Assembly (NCBI GenBank): GCA_021639365.1
Contig: JAJXHK010000003.1
Coordinates: 1 to 64,000, forward strand
Length of the DNA: 64,000 bases
Reading direction: 5' to 3'
Source of the DNA: Collinsella aerofaciens
GTDB taxonomy: Bacteria; Actinomycetota; Coriobacteriia; Coriobacteriales; Coriobacteriaceae
The notes under the pieces were generated by a model. It did not search any database and was not told the DNA's origin. It saw only the letters and a list, made by a program, of their open reading frames with translations. This document shows, piece by piece, positions 1-7,081 of this stretch (its first letter is position 1; the number at the start of each line of letters is the position of its first letter). The translations under genes were made by a program, and so were the position numbers.

Positions 1-32
1 ATTTATTCAGTCCAAGTTTCGGGGTGCAGTTC

Positions 33-53
33 ACAGGCACCTTTGTGGTGGTT
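33..53. repeat. Copy of the ACCACCACAAAGGTG repeat (reverse orientation)
   Basis: Reading on the minus strand this is AACCACCACAAAGGTGCCTG, the same core found at 34330-34351 and 35191-35225. It lies at the window edge, so any pairing arm to the left cannot be seen. It sits about 95 bases before pyrE. Confidence 0.6.
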
Positions 54-146
54 TTTGCCGGCTGCGGACTCGGCAAAGCGCGACCGCATCGACGTCCTGC
101 CTGCGCTAAACTGGAGGGCACGTACGCGATTACGAGAGGAGCCCGC

Positions 147-830
147 ATGGAGGCTTACAAACAAGAGTTCATCAAGTTTATGGTCGAGTCCGACGTTCTT
201 AAGTTCGGCAGCTTTACGCTCAAGAGCGGCCGTCAGTCCCCGTTCTTTATGAACGCCGGTGCCTACGTGACGGGCTATCAGCTCAAGAAGCTGGGCGAGT
301 ATTATGCCCAGGCCATCCACGATAACTTTGGTGACGACTTTGACGTGCTGTTCGGGCCGGCCTACAAGGGTATTCCCCTGGCCGTCGTGACCGCGATCGC
401 CTACCACGAGCTGTACGGCAAGGAGGTCAAGTACTGCTGCGACCGCAAGGAGGCCAAGGACCACGGTGCCGACAAGGGCAATCTGCTGGGCTACGAGCCC
501 CAGGACGGCGACCGCGTGATCATGGTCGAGGACGTCACCACCAGCGGTAAGTCTATCGACGAGACCTATCCCAAGGTCAAGGCTGCTGCCGATGTCGAGA
601 TCAAGGGTCTGATCGTGTCCCTCAACCGCATGGAGGTCGGCAAGGGTGGCGTGACCACCGCGCAGAAGGAGATCGAGGCCAAGTACGGCTTCCCCGTCGC
701 GAGCATCGTTTCCATGGCCGAGGTCGTCGAGACCCTCTACAACCACGAGATCGACGGCAAGGTCGTCATCGACGACGAGCTCAAGACCGCCATCGACGCC
801 TACTACGAGCAGTACGGAGTCCGGGAGTAG
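147..830 (+). CDS. pyrE: Orotate phosphoribosyltransferase
   Basis: Cytosolic enzyme of pyrimidine synthesis that joins orotate to PRPP to give OMP. The 227-residue product has the type I phosphoribosyltransferase layout: an N-terminal hood (LKFGSFTLKSGRQSPFF), a flexible loop with RKEAKDHG, and the PRPP-binding motif VIMVEDVTTSGKS near residues 127-139. Length fits bacterial PyrE (about 210-230). The start at 147 is chosen because GAGAGGA lies just upstream and family similarity begins there; the in-frame extension back to position 24 has no family resemblance and overlaps a repeat. No other pyrimidine gene is adjacent in the window. The last base of its TAG stop is the first base of a repeat hairpin. 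Confidence 0.96.
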   Translation: MEAYKQEFIKFMVESDVLKFGSFTLKSGRQSPFFMNAGAYVTGYQLKKLGEYYAQAIHDNFGDDFDVLFGPAYKGIPLAVVTAIAYHELYGKEVKYCCDRKEAKDHGADKGNLLGYEPQDGDRVIMVEDVTTSGKSIDETYPKVKAAADVEIKGLIVSLNRMEVGKGGVTTAQKEIEAKYGFPVASIVSMAEVVETLYNHEIDGKVVIDDELKTAIDAYYEQYGVRE

Positions 831-857
831 TTACGCGGTTTTACCAAACCGCGTAAC
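830..857. repeat. Stop-abutting mini-hairpin, TTTTACCAAA loop
   Basis: Nine-base perfect arms GTTACGCGG and CCGCGTAAC enclose the loop TTTTACCAAA. The first G is the last base of the pyrE TAG stop. The same hairpin is at 31174-31201, and a version with changed but still paired arms is at 11185-11212. There is no U-run after it, so a standard intrinsic terminator is not obvious. Confidence 0.8.
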
Positions 858-862
858 GGCTC

Positions 863-978
863 GACGCTGCAAGCCCGCCAGAGCGGCAATCTGCCTTTCA
901 ACTTCGGCGGCATGACCAGAAGGTCAATGCCGCCTCGTTTCAAGGCACCTTGCTCGCTCTGGCGGGCTTTCGCTGTCG
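863..978. repeat. Long stem-loop repeat, copy 1 (GACCAGAAGGTC core)
   Basis: Flanked by GACGCTGC and CGCTGTCG. The outer arms GCCCGCCAGAGCG (873-885) and CGCTCTGGCGGGC (955-967) pair perfectly. A middle imperfect arm follows, then an inner CGGCGGCAT/ATGCCGCC stem closing on GACCAGAAGGTC (914-925). Related copies are at 11218, 25858, 31255 and 45016. Confidence 0.8.
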
Positions 979-1003
979 GTACCAAAACATCGGCGTTGCC
1001 AGA

Positions 1004-1061
1004 GTAGTCATTGGGGGCGTTCTTGTTTGACTAGTCGTTTAAGAACGTCCCCAACGACTAC
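1004..1061. repeat. Palindromic repeat centred on GACTAGTC, copy 1
   Basis: Arms GTAGTCATTGGGGGCGTTCT and AGAACGTCCCCAACGACTAC pair almost perfectly around a loop holding GACTAGTC. Relatives are at 11353, 31413, 45611 and 49264. Between pyrE and the Fic gene only repeats are visible. Confidence 0.8.
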
Positions 1062-1069
1062 TCGGAAAT

Positions 1070-1133
1070 GAGCGTGGATAATCTCCCGTTTTTGGCCTGC
1101 GTTTGGGCTCAAGGTGGGAGATTATCCACGCTC
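1070..1133. repeat. 64-bp palindromic repeat flanking fic, left copy
   Basis: Perfect 18-base arms GAGCGTGGATAATCTCCC and GGGAGATTATCCACGCTC. A near-identical copy in the same orientation is at 2502-2565, on the other side of the Fic gene. The loops, about 28 bases, are also very similar between copies. Confidence 0.85.
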
Positions 1134-1158
1134 GTTATAATTTGCCCGGGCTGCGATG

Positions 1159-2331
1159 CTACCTAATCGGATCAGCGTCTTCCCTAAGAATCGAAAGATA
1201 CTCTTCATATCCGTACTGTCGATATCTCTGTTTTGATTCATCGAGCGGACAAAGGATGTTCAATTCTTCAAATGATTTGACGAGTGAACTTGCGGTACTC
1301 CTGCCGATATCGAGTTGGGCCGCGATGAATGCGGTGTCGACGATAGGATGCTCTTCAAGAAGGCTCAGCAGCCTTTGCCCATTTACGACAGCTTTTCCAA
1401 GTTTTTCGGTAATGACTGACGTCGAACGGTTGTGGAGGTCAACAAGACTCTTTAAAGACCCTACCGAGTCCTTCGCACTCTCGAGAAGACTGGCGCAGAA
1501 AAATTCTATCCATTCCTCGAAAGTGCCTCGTTCTCTTACGGATGTGAGTTGTCGGTAGTACTCGCTTCGATTTTTCTTGAACTGGAACGATGGATAGAAC
1601 AAGCAGGAATGAAGAACGCCATCATTGATGAGCATAAGTGTAATGAGAAGCCTGCCTAAGCGCCCGTTTCCGTCAAGAAATGGATGGGCAGTTTCAAATT
1701 GGTAATGGACGAGTGCCGCCCGCACGATCGGATCCATTTCGACTTGAGGCTCATTGATAAACCGTTCGAGATCCTGGAGCGTATCGCTCAAATCTTCGAC
1801 ATTTGGGGGGACGAACGATGCGTTTGCAATGGTGCAACCTGAGGGGCCAATCCAGTTTTGGGAGGAGCGAAGCTCGCCAGGATTTTTCTCCGTTCCGCGC
1901 ACTCCGTCCAGCAGGACCGCATGAACTTGCCTAAGAAGTCTCGTGCACAAGGGCATGTCTTTGAGCAGCTCTACGCCTCGGTCGACGGCGCGAACGTAAT
2001 TCACGACATCTGCGACATCTTTATGATGGAGTTGGGGTTGTGATGGACTAAGCAGGTCGTCAAACGTGCACTGGGTTCCTTCAATTTGCGAAGAGAGGAG
2101 GGCTTCTTTGCGAACGTACATTGTCAGATACATGTCGGCATTGGGAACAAAGTAAAGCATGCCTTCGAGCTCTCCGAGTTTTCGCGAGCATGCGGAAAGC
2201 GTGCGATAGGTTTTCTCGGTGAGGTTTAGCTGTCTCAATGATTGCAAGGGCGTCGGCAAAAACGAATAGTACGCCAGTTTTCCCGATAGATTATTGCGGA
2301 GCGTCCCCTGCCCGTTCTCATCAATTTGCAT
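1159..2331 (-). CDS. Fic family protein (putative AMPylase)
   Basis: A Fic-domain enzyme of 390 residues, expected to transfer AMP (or a related group) from a nucleotide to a target hydroxyl. The complete catalytic motif HPFLDGNGRLGR is at residues 216-227. An inhibitory-helix motif SSQIEGT is near residues 79-85, which makes this a class II Fic with an N-terminal autoinhibitory glutamate. The C-terminal 60 residues look like a winged helix (IGRSTASSLVKSFEELNIL). The start at 2331 is preferred over an in-frame ATG at 2343 because GGAGGG lies four bases before it. The gene stands alone between two copies of a 64-bp palindromic repeat, and its promoter side carries repeated TTATTAG half-sites. 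The target is not evident, and no antitoxin gene is visible beside it. Confidence 0.9.
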   Translation of the reverse strand: MQIDENGQGTLRNNLSGKLAYYSFLPTPLQSLRQLNLTEKTYRTLSACSRKLGELEGMLYFVPNADMYLTMYVRKEALLSSQIEGTQCTFDDLLSPSQPQLHHKDVADVVNYVRAVDRGVELLKDMPLCTRLLRQVHAVLLDGVRGTEKNPGELRSSQNWIGPSGCTIANASFVPPNVEDLSDTLQDLERFINEPQVEMDPIVRAALVHYQFETAHPFLDGNGRLGRLLITLMLINDGVLHSCLFYPSFQFKKNRSEYYRQLTSVRERGTFEEWIEFFCASLLESAKDSVGSLKSLVDLHNRSTSVITEKLGKAVVNGQRLLSLLEEHPIVDTAFIAAQLDIGRSTASSLVKSFEELNILCPLDESKQRYRQYGYEEYLSILREDADPIR

Positions 2332-2358
2332 CGCGCCCTCCATATCTTTAGTGCCGGA

Positions 2359-2448
2359 AACTCGTTATTAGGCTTATCATATCAATTCTAATAACGAGTT
2401 TAAGGCGTAAATAGTTATTAGAATTGGTATGAGTAATCTAATGACGAG
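2359..2448. promoter_or_regulatory. Candidate operator cluster upstream of fic
   Basis: AACTCGTTATTAG (2359-2371) pairs with CTAATAACGAGTT (2388-2400). CAATTCTAATAAC (2383-2395) pairs with GTTATTAGAATTG (2414-2426). A fourth related half, CTAATGACGAG, is at 2438-2448. Overlapping inverted repeats in the promoter-side gap of a Fic gene with a winged-helix tail suggest autoregulation; this is inference. Confidence 0.55.
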
Positions 2449-2501
2449 AAGTCGTGCTTACAGGAGCTACAGGGGCGCCGGAAAAACGTGCCGTCCAAAA
2501 C

Positions 2502-2565
2502 GAGCGTGGATAATCTCCCGTTTTTGGCCTATGTGTGGGCTCAAAGTGGGAGATTATCCACGCTC
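2502..2565. repeat. 64-bp palindromic repeat flanking fic, right copy
   Basis: Same arms as at 1070-1133 and same orientation. A further isolated half, ATCCACGCTCGTT, follows at 2583-2595. Confidence 0.85.
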
Positions 2566-2702
2566 GTGATTTGAGTGTCCAAAAATCCACGCTCGTTCGG
2601 TCGGTGCATGTCTACGCAGCGTAGGTTGTCGAGGACAATCTTCAAATGGATACTGGCTTTTGAACCGGTTCGCTCCATTTCTTCAATCTGATTGGACATC
2701 TC

Positions 2703-3323
2703 ATGAACCAGACACCGCAAAGCAATGTCCCCCAAACTTTTTTGGCCGCGTCTGCCATCAAGCGGCTGCGTGAAGAGCGCGGCCTCACTCAGCGCGCCTT
2801 GGCGGAAAGCCTTGGCGTGACCGATAAAGCCGTCAGCAAATGGGAGTCCGGCCGCGGCCTTCCTGACATTTCCCTTGTTGAGCCTCTGGCCCAGAAGCTC
2901 AACATAAGCGTGGCCGAGCTTTTGGCTGGTGACATTCGGGCTAATGCCAATCGCGCGGGCAACATGCTCAAAGGCGTGTTTTATGTTTGTCCTATTTGCG
3001 GAAACGTGGTACATGCGCTCGGGGAAGGCAGCTTTAGCTGCTGCGGTTCAACGATGTTTCCCCAGGAGGCCGAAGAGCCGGATGCGGACCATGCCTTTTC
3101 CATCGAGCGCGTCGAGGACGATTGGTATGTCACGCTCGATCATCCCATGACCAAGGACCACTACATTAGCTTTGTAGCCTATACGACCATGGACGGCATC
3201 TGCCTCAAAAAGCTCTATCCCGAGCAATTGGTGCAGCCGCGATTTCATATCACAGGGCGCGGCAGAATGTATCTCTACTGCAACCAGCACGGACTCTTTG
3301 TTTTGCCGACGCCTCGCAAGTAA
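2703..3323 (+). CDS. HTH-desulfoferrodoxin fusion (regulator with superoxide reductase domain)
   Basis: A 206-residue two-part protein. Residues 17-72 form an XRE/Cro helix-turn-helix (LREERGLTQRALAESLGVTD). Residues 94-206 read as desulfoferrodoxin. The rubredoxin-like centre I has C96, C99, C113 and C114. The catalytic iron centre II has H130, H147 (DHPMT), H153, C193 and H196 (YCNQHG), so all five expected ligands of a superoxide reductase are present. Superoxide reductase turns superoxide into peroxide in anaerobes without releasing oxygen. The HTH may make the protein a redox-responsive regulator. The start has no clear Shine-Dalgarno. It is single, convergent with the RpiR gene, with a palindrome between them. 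Function as an enzyme, sensor or both is unproven. Confidence 0.88.
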   Translation: MNQTPQSNVPQTFLAASAIKRLREERGLTQRALAESLGVTDKAVSKWESGRGLPDISLVEPLAQKLNISVAELLAGDIRANANRAGNMLKGVFYVCPICGNVVHALGEGSFSCCGSTMFPQEAEEPDADHAFSIERVEDDWYVTLDHPMTKDHYISFVAYTTMDGICLKKLYPEQLVQPRFHITGRGRMYLYCNQHGLFVLPTPRK

Positions 3324-3359
3324 AAGCCCGCTGTCCGCCCGATGCCCCTGCGCCAACGA

Positions 3360-3424
3360 GTTGCGGTGGAATAGTTCCTGAAAGTGCTGGTCTAGGGCCT
3401 AAACAGGAACTATTTCACCGCAAC
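3360..3424. terminator. Palindrome between convergent genes
   Basis: Arms of 21 bases (3360-3380 and 3404-3424) with one mismatch; the left arm starts GTTGCGGTGGAATAG. It lies between the ends of the HTH-desulfoferrodoxin and RpiR genes, so it could end transcription both ways, though it lacks a strong U-run. It could equally be another mobile palindrome. Confidence 0.5.
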
Positions 3425-3461
3425 TTAGGAGGGCGTTCGGAGACGCGGTGGGGCCGGATTG

Positions 3462-4316
3462 TTACTTCAGGCCCGGCAAGCGGGTGTAGGGGAATGAGCG
3501 CTCTAGGAACTCGGCGCAGCGGGCGTAGTCTTTGGCGAAGTAGCTGCTGTAGAGCGAATCGAGCACGTATTGCACGGCGATGTGGCTGGCGAACTGCGTG
3601 ATACGGTGCGTCATGCTTTCGTGGTCGCTCACCGTGAGGTAAGCGGCAAAGCCGGGGTGGATGCGCGCGCAATAGGGCGTGCCGATGACGATGACCGGGA
3701 CATGCCGGCTGCTGAGAATCGGCAAGATCTCCCTGAGGTTGGGGGCAAGGCCGCTGTAGGAGATGACGATGGCCGCATGGCCGGAATCCGAGGCGAGCGC
3801 TGTGCGCACCTGGGCCTCGATGCTGCCGTAGCACGTGGCGCTTTTGCCGGACGAAAGCAGGCGGTCGCGGAACATCCCCGCTGGATAGAGGTTGTGCGAG
3901 CCCGTGTAGATATCGACCTGCCGTGCCTTCGCGATCAGTTTGGCGGCGTGGTCGAGCTGCATGGGGTCGAGCATCTCCTGTGTCTCGGCCAGCGTGGTCT
4001 GGTAGAGCCCTTCCATGCGTTCCATAACCTGTGCAGGCGTGGATGTGGCATCGAAGGGAAAGTTGATATCCACGTCGCGGCGGTTGCCCGCCTCGGTCGC
4101 CAGGCGGATGAGCTCGACCTTGAGGTCCTTAAAGCCCTCGAGGCCGAGCTTTTTGCAAAAGCGGTGCACGCTCGCGACCGAAACGTTGGTGCGGGCAGCA
4201 AACTCCTTAATGGACAGTCCACGGATTTCCTCGCCCATGGCAAGGGCCGAGATGCCGAGCTGTTGCTCGGTAGGGGTTAGGCCCTGCGCCTCGGTAATCT
4301 TGCGTTTGATATCCAT
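3462..4316 (-). CDS. RpiR/MurR family transcriptional regulator
   Basis: A 284-residue regulator with the RpiR layout: an N-terminal helix-turn-helix of the HTH_6 type (IKEFAARTNVSVASVHRFCKKLGLEGFKDLK, about residues 36-66) and a C-terminal SIS domain that normally binds a phosphosugar (AIVISYSGLAPNLREILPIL). The start at 4316 has GGGAG five bases upstream; the longer in-frame start at 4346 lies close to a repeat hairpin and has no better signal. The gene follows the large glycoside hydrolase on the same strand with a 42-base gap holding the start-proximal part of a repeat hairpin. It probably controls that hydrolase and related sugar genes in response to a sugar phosphate; the effector cannot be read. 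Confidence 0.9.
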   Translation of the reverse strand: MDIKRKITEAQGLTPTEQQLGISALAMGEEIRGLSIKEFAARTNVSVASVHRFCKKLGLEGFKDLKVELIRLATEAGNRRDVDINFPFDATSTPAQVMERMEGLYQTTLAETQEMLDPMQLDHAAKLIAKARQVDIYTGSHNLYPAGMFRDRLLSSGKSATCYGSIEAQVRTALASDSGHAAIVISYSGLAPNLREILPILSSRHVPVIVIGTPYCARIHPGFAAYLTVSDHESMTHRITQFASHIAVQYVLDSLYSSYFAKDYARCAEFLERSFPYTRLPGLK

Positions 4317-4335
4317 TCGAACTCCCGCACTCGCC

Positions 4336-4374
4336 AAACCTGCCAAAAAGGGACAGGTTTATTTTGGCAGGTTT
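4336..4374. repeat. AACCTGCC/GGCAGGTT hairpin carrying GGGACAGG
   Basis: Arms AAACCTGCCAAAA and TTTTGGCAGGTTT surround GGGACAGGTTTA. The stop codon of the glycoside hydrolase (4359-4361) lies inside the hairpin, so the repeat supplies the last codons and the stop. Relatives are at 8089-8125, 17541-17575 and 17585-17621. Confidence 0.75.
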
Positions 4375-6965
4375 TGTCCGCGAAGGGTAACGGGGCCAAG
4401 GATGCCGCTGGGGGCGATGGGCTCGGTGAGGCCGAAAATGTCGGGAATCGCATGATCGAGTGTGTTGATGGCGTCGATGGTGAGTTCGTGCGTGCCGGCG
4501 GCAAGCGGGCCGGCGGCAAAGCGGTAGCGCGGGCAGATGCGCGTGCCGAGCGAGTGCCCGTCGAGCGTGAGCGTCGCGACTTCGTAGGCATCACCCAGGT
4601 CAATGGCGGTGTCGGCGAGGTCATCGGCCAGCTCGAACGACGTGCGGTAGCGGTATGTGCCGCAGGTGCCGGCGAACTGCTCGGCCGTGAGGTCGCACAG
4701 CTGCTCGAGCTTTTGCGGCTCGCCAAAGGTTCCGTCGCTGCCGGCGGGGGAGAGGGCGACGGTCCACGGGCCGTCGATGTTGAGGATGAGCGCACTATCC
4801 GCGCCTGCGCTCGTGTCCGCGCAGCTATCGGACTCGACTTCGCCGTTTGCCCCCAGAACAACAACGCAGCTCTCGGCCGGCGCCAGCTCCAGCACGCCGT
4901 CAAACACAACGGGTTCGGTACCGTTCAACAGGTCGAGGCGCGTGCCGCGCAGGCGCTCGCCTCGAGCAAGTGCAACCGTGCAGCGAATGCTCTCGCGCGG
5001 ATGCTCGTTGACTAGCATCACATAGGTCTCGCCAGCGCGCTCGTAGCGAAACGCGCGCAACCAGGGCTGGGGCGTATCGGTCACAACGGTCTGCAGTCCC
5101 GCGGCTGCCAGCACGTCCGCCACGCCGGCAAGCGGCGTCGCCGTAAGCCCGTCCAGCTCGGCCGCGCCATCCGCGTCATAGAGCGCACTCGGCACCTTGT
5201 CGACGGCAAGCACCATAACGCCCGCGGCCATCATGCGTCTCGCCGCCTCCGTCGTGGCAGCGCCAATAAACGAGGCTCCGGGCAGAACAAACGCCTGATA
5301 ACGGCAGCCATTAACGGCAAACGTCCCATCGGCAATCGAAACCTCGTAACGCCCCTCATCCTCAAAAGCCTCTGCCGGCACAAAATCAAAGTCAATCTGC
5401 GCTCGTGTGAGCTCTGCCGCTACGCGCTCGATGGGCATGGCGTTGCCGGCCCATTCGGCATCGGCATGGTACAGAATGGCGACGGGGCGAGCGGCGTTGC
5501 CTCTCGAAAGGAGCGTCGCCGTGCGATTCATATAGCGCATGAGCTGGCCAAAGTGCGGCCATTGCGGGTTGTTGCCGTGCGCGTAAAAATGCGGTGGGCA
5601 GTCCCAATCGGGGAAGGGCGCCATGCTAAATGCGTGTGGCGTAAACCAGTTAATACCGCGGACGAGCATATGGTCGGCAATCCATTTCATCTCGCGCAGG
5701 CCCTCGTGCCAGCCAAAGGCGCCAAAGACCTCGGCCATGCAACGCCCCTGCTTTTTGGGGTCGAGGCGCGCGGCCGAAGAGCCCAGCTTGGCAAGCGCGT
5801 ACGTAAAGAACTCCATGTTCCACGCGCCGTGGAAATAGCTGTAGTGCCCACGGTCGACGCCGGGCACGAGCTGGTTGACGACCACATCCACGCCGGCCAT
5901 GTCCTGCCCCGCGACCGCGCGGAAGTAGTGTCCCGCGCCCTGACCCAGACGTGTGTGGCAACTCTTGTCCTCGATCACGTGGCCAATGTGCATGACGCCG
6001 TGCGCGCGACACCAGTCGCCGATCTGCTCGTCAAAGCACGCACGGTAGAGCTGCGTGGCAAGATCCATATAGGCGTGGCGAACCTGGGCTCCGTCTGCCT
6101 CGCGTGTCCAAAGGCAGTGCAACTTGGCAAGCCAATTCGCGCCAAGCGCATCGTGCAGGCGGCGGGCAAGCTCGTCCGACCACGGCAGCGCTAGGTCGCC
6201 TCGCCCGATAAAGCTACTGGTAGAAGCATCGTCAAGCGTGGTGCCCTTCTCGTTCATAAAGCCGGGCTCATCGGTAAAGAAGCCCAAGACGGTCTTGCCG
6301 AACTCGTCGCCCAGATGCTCAAACGTGGGCTCGTAGACGGCATCGATCAGCACGCGGCACGAGGCGGCGTCGACCATGTTGATGTACTCATCGCGAAAGC
6401 CGATCTTTTGGCTGGTGACGTAGAGCTCAATCGTGGTAACGCCGGCGGGAGCGTCAAAACGCAGGCGGGTAGGGGTGCCGTCGTCGGCATGCTCAACAGC
6501 AAGCGCAAGATCGAGTGGCATACCGGCGGCGTCAAAAGCCGCTGCGCCCACAAAGCGCTCCGTGGGATCCATGAGATTGCCGAGCTTGATAGTCGTGGAC
6601 GGCTGAGGACCGATAACCGTTATTGTGCGATGCTTGAGCACGGTCTTCCTGAGTGCGGGATCGACGCCCTCGCCCTCAAGCGAGCCGTTGGCGTAGCCCG
6701 TGGGGAAGTGCGCGTCGTCGAGCAGCCAGATCTTTAACCCCAGGCGCTTGCACTCGTCGATAATAAACCGCAGGTCGGACCACCAGCCGTCGCGGCAAAA
6801 ATCGGGATGCGTGCGCGACTCAAGGCAGACCTCGCGGATGTCCGCGCCGGCAATCTGCTCCAAATACTCGGTGATCGTCTCGCGCGCCTCGCCCCTGAGC
6901 CACAAGAACGGAAGCACATGGTTGTCATAAGTGCCGCCAAGCACCTGCTCAAAATACGCCGCCAT
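4359..6965 (-). CDS. Large glycoside hydrolase, family uncertain
   Basis: An 868-residue protein without signal peptide, so probably cytosolic. The N-terminal half resembles a TIM-barrel hydrolase: YLEQIAGADIREVCLESRTHPDF, then WLLDDAHFPTGYANG, which recalls the (D/E)D..PSG.AGG motif of GH106-like rhamnosidases, and GFFTDEPGF with a likely catalytic glutamate. The last 150 residues look like a GH2-type jelly-roll sugar-binding module (YRYRTSFEL, GDAYEVATLTLDGHSLG). The start at 6965 (ATG) is six bases after GGAGGAG; a GTG at 6971 would be too close. It is divergent from an AraC regulator and next to RpiR and GH1 genes, so it belongs to a sugar-use locus. Substrate is unknown; assignment to GH106 is only a resemblance. 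Confidence 0.75.
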   Translation of the reverse strand: MAAYFEQVLGGTYDNHVLPFLWLRGEARETITEYLEQIAGADIREVCLESRTHPDFCRDGWWSDLRFIIDECKRLGLKIWLLDDAHFPTGYANGSLEGEGVDPALRKTVLKHRTITVIGPQPSTTIKLGNLMDPTERFVGAAAFDAAGMPLDLALAVEHADDGTPTRLRFDAPAGVTTIELYVTSQKIGFRDEYINMVDAASCRVLIDAVYEPTFEHLGDEFGKTVLGFFTDEPGFMNEKGTTLDDASTSSFIGRGDLALPWSDELARRLHDALGANWLAKLHCLWTREADGAQVRHAYMDLATQLYRACFDEQIGDWCRAHGVMHIGHVIEDKSCHTRLGQGAGHYFRAVAGQDMAGVDVVVNQLVPGVDRGHYSYFHGAWNMEFFTYALAKLGSSAARLDPKKQGRCMAEVFGAFGWHEGLREMKWIADHMLVRGINWFTPHAFSMAPFPDWDCPPHFYAHGNNPQWPHFGQLMRYMNRTATLLSRGNAARPVAILYHADAEWAGNAMPIERVAAELTRAQIDFDFVPAEAFEDEGRYEVSIADGTFAVNGCRYQAFVLPGASFIGAATTEAARRMMAAGVMVLAVDKVPSALYDADGAAELDGLTATPLAGVADVLAAAGLQTVVTDTPQPWLRAFRYERAGETYVMLVNEHPRESIRCTVALARGERLRGTRLDLLNGTEPVVFDGVLELAPAESCVVVLGANGEVESDSCADTSAGADSALILNIDGPWTVALSPAGSDGTFGEPQKLEQLCDLTAEQFAGTCGTYRYRTSFELADDLADTAIDLGDAYEVATLTLDGHSLGTRICPRYRFAAGPLAAGTHELTIDAINTLDHAIPDIFGLTEPIAPSGILGPVTLRGQNLPK

Positions 6966-7081
6966 ACCCACTCCTCCAAAACCAACCTTTCAAATCCATT
7001 GAAGTCAGAGTACGTCGAGCGCGTCGTCCTGCTAATATCAAAACCACGGCAGAATATGACCGAATCAACGATGGTGATGTA

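Noticed and set aside
803..985. A 60-codon minus-strand frame after pyrE
   Set aside because: It consists of the repeat hairpins and the end of pyrE.
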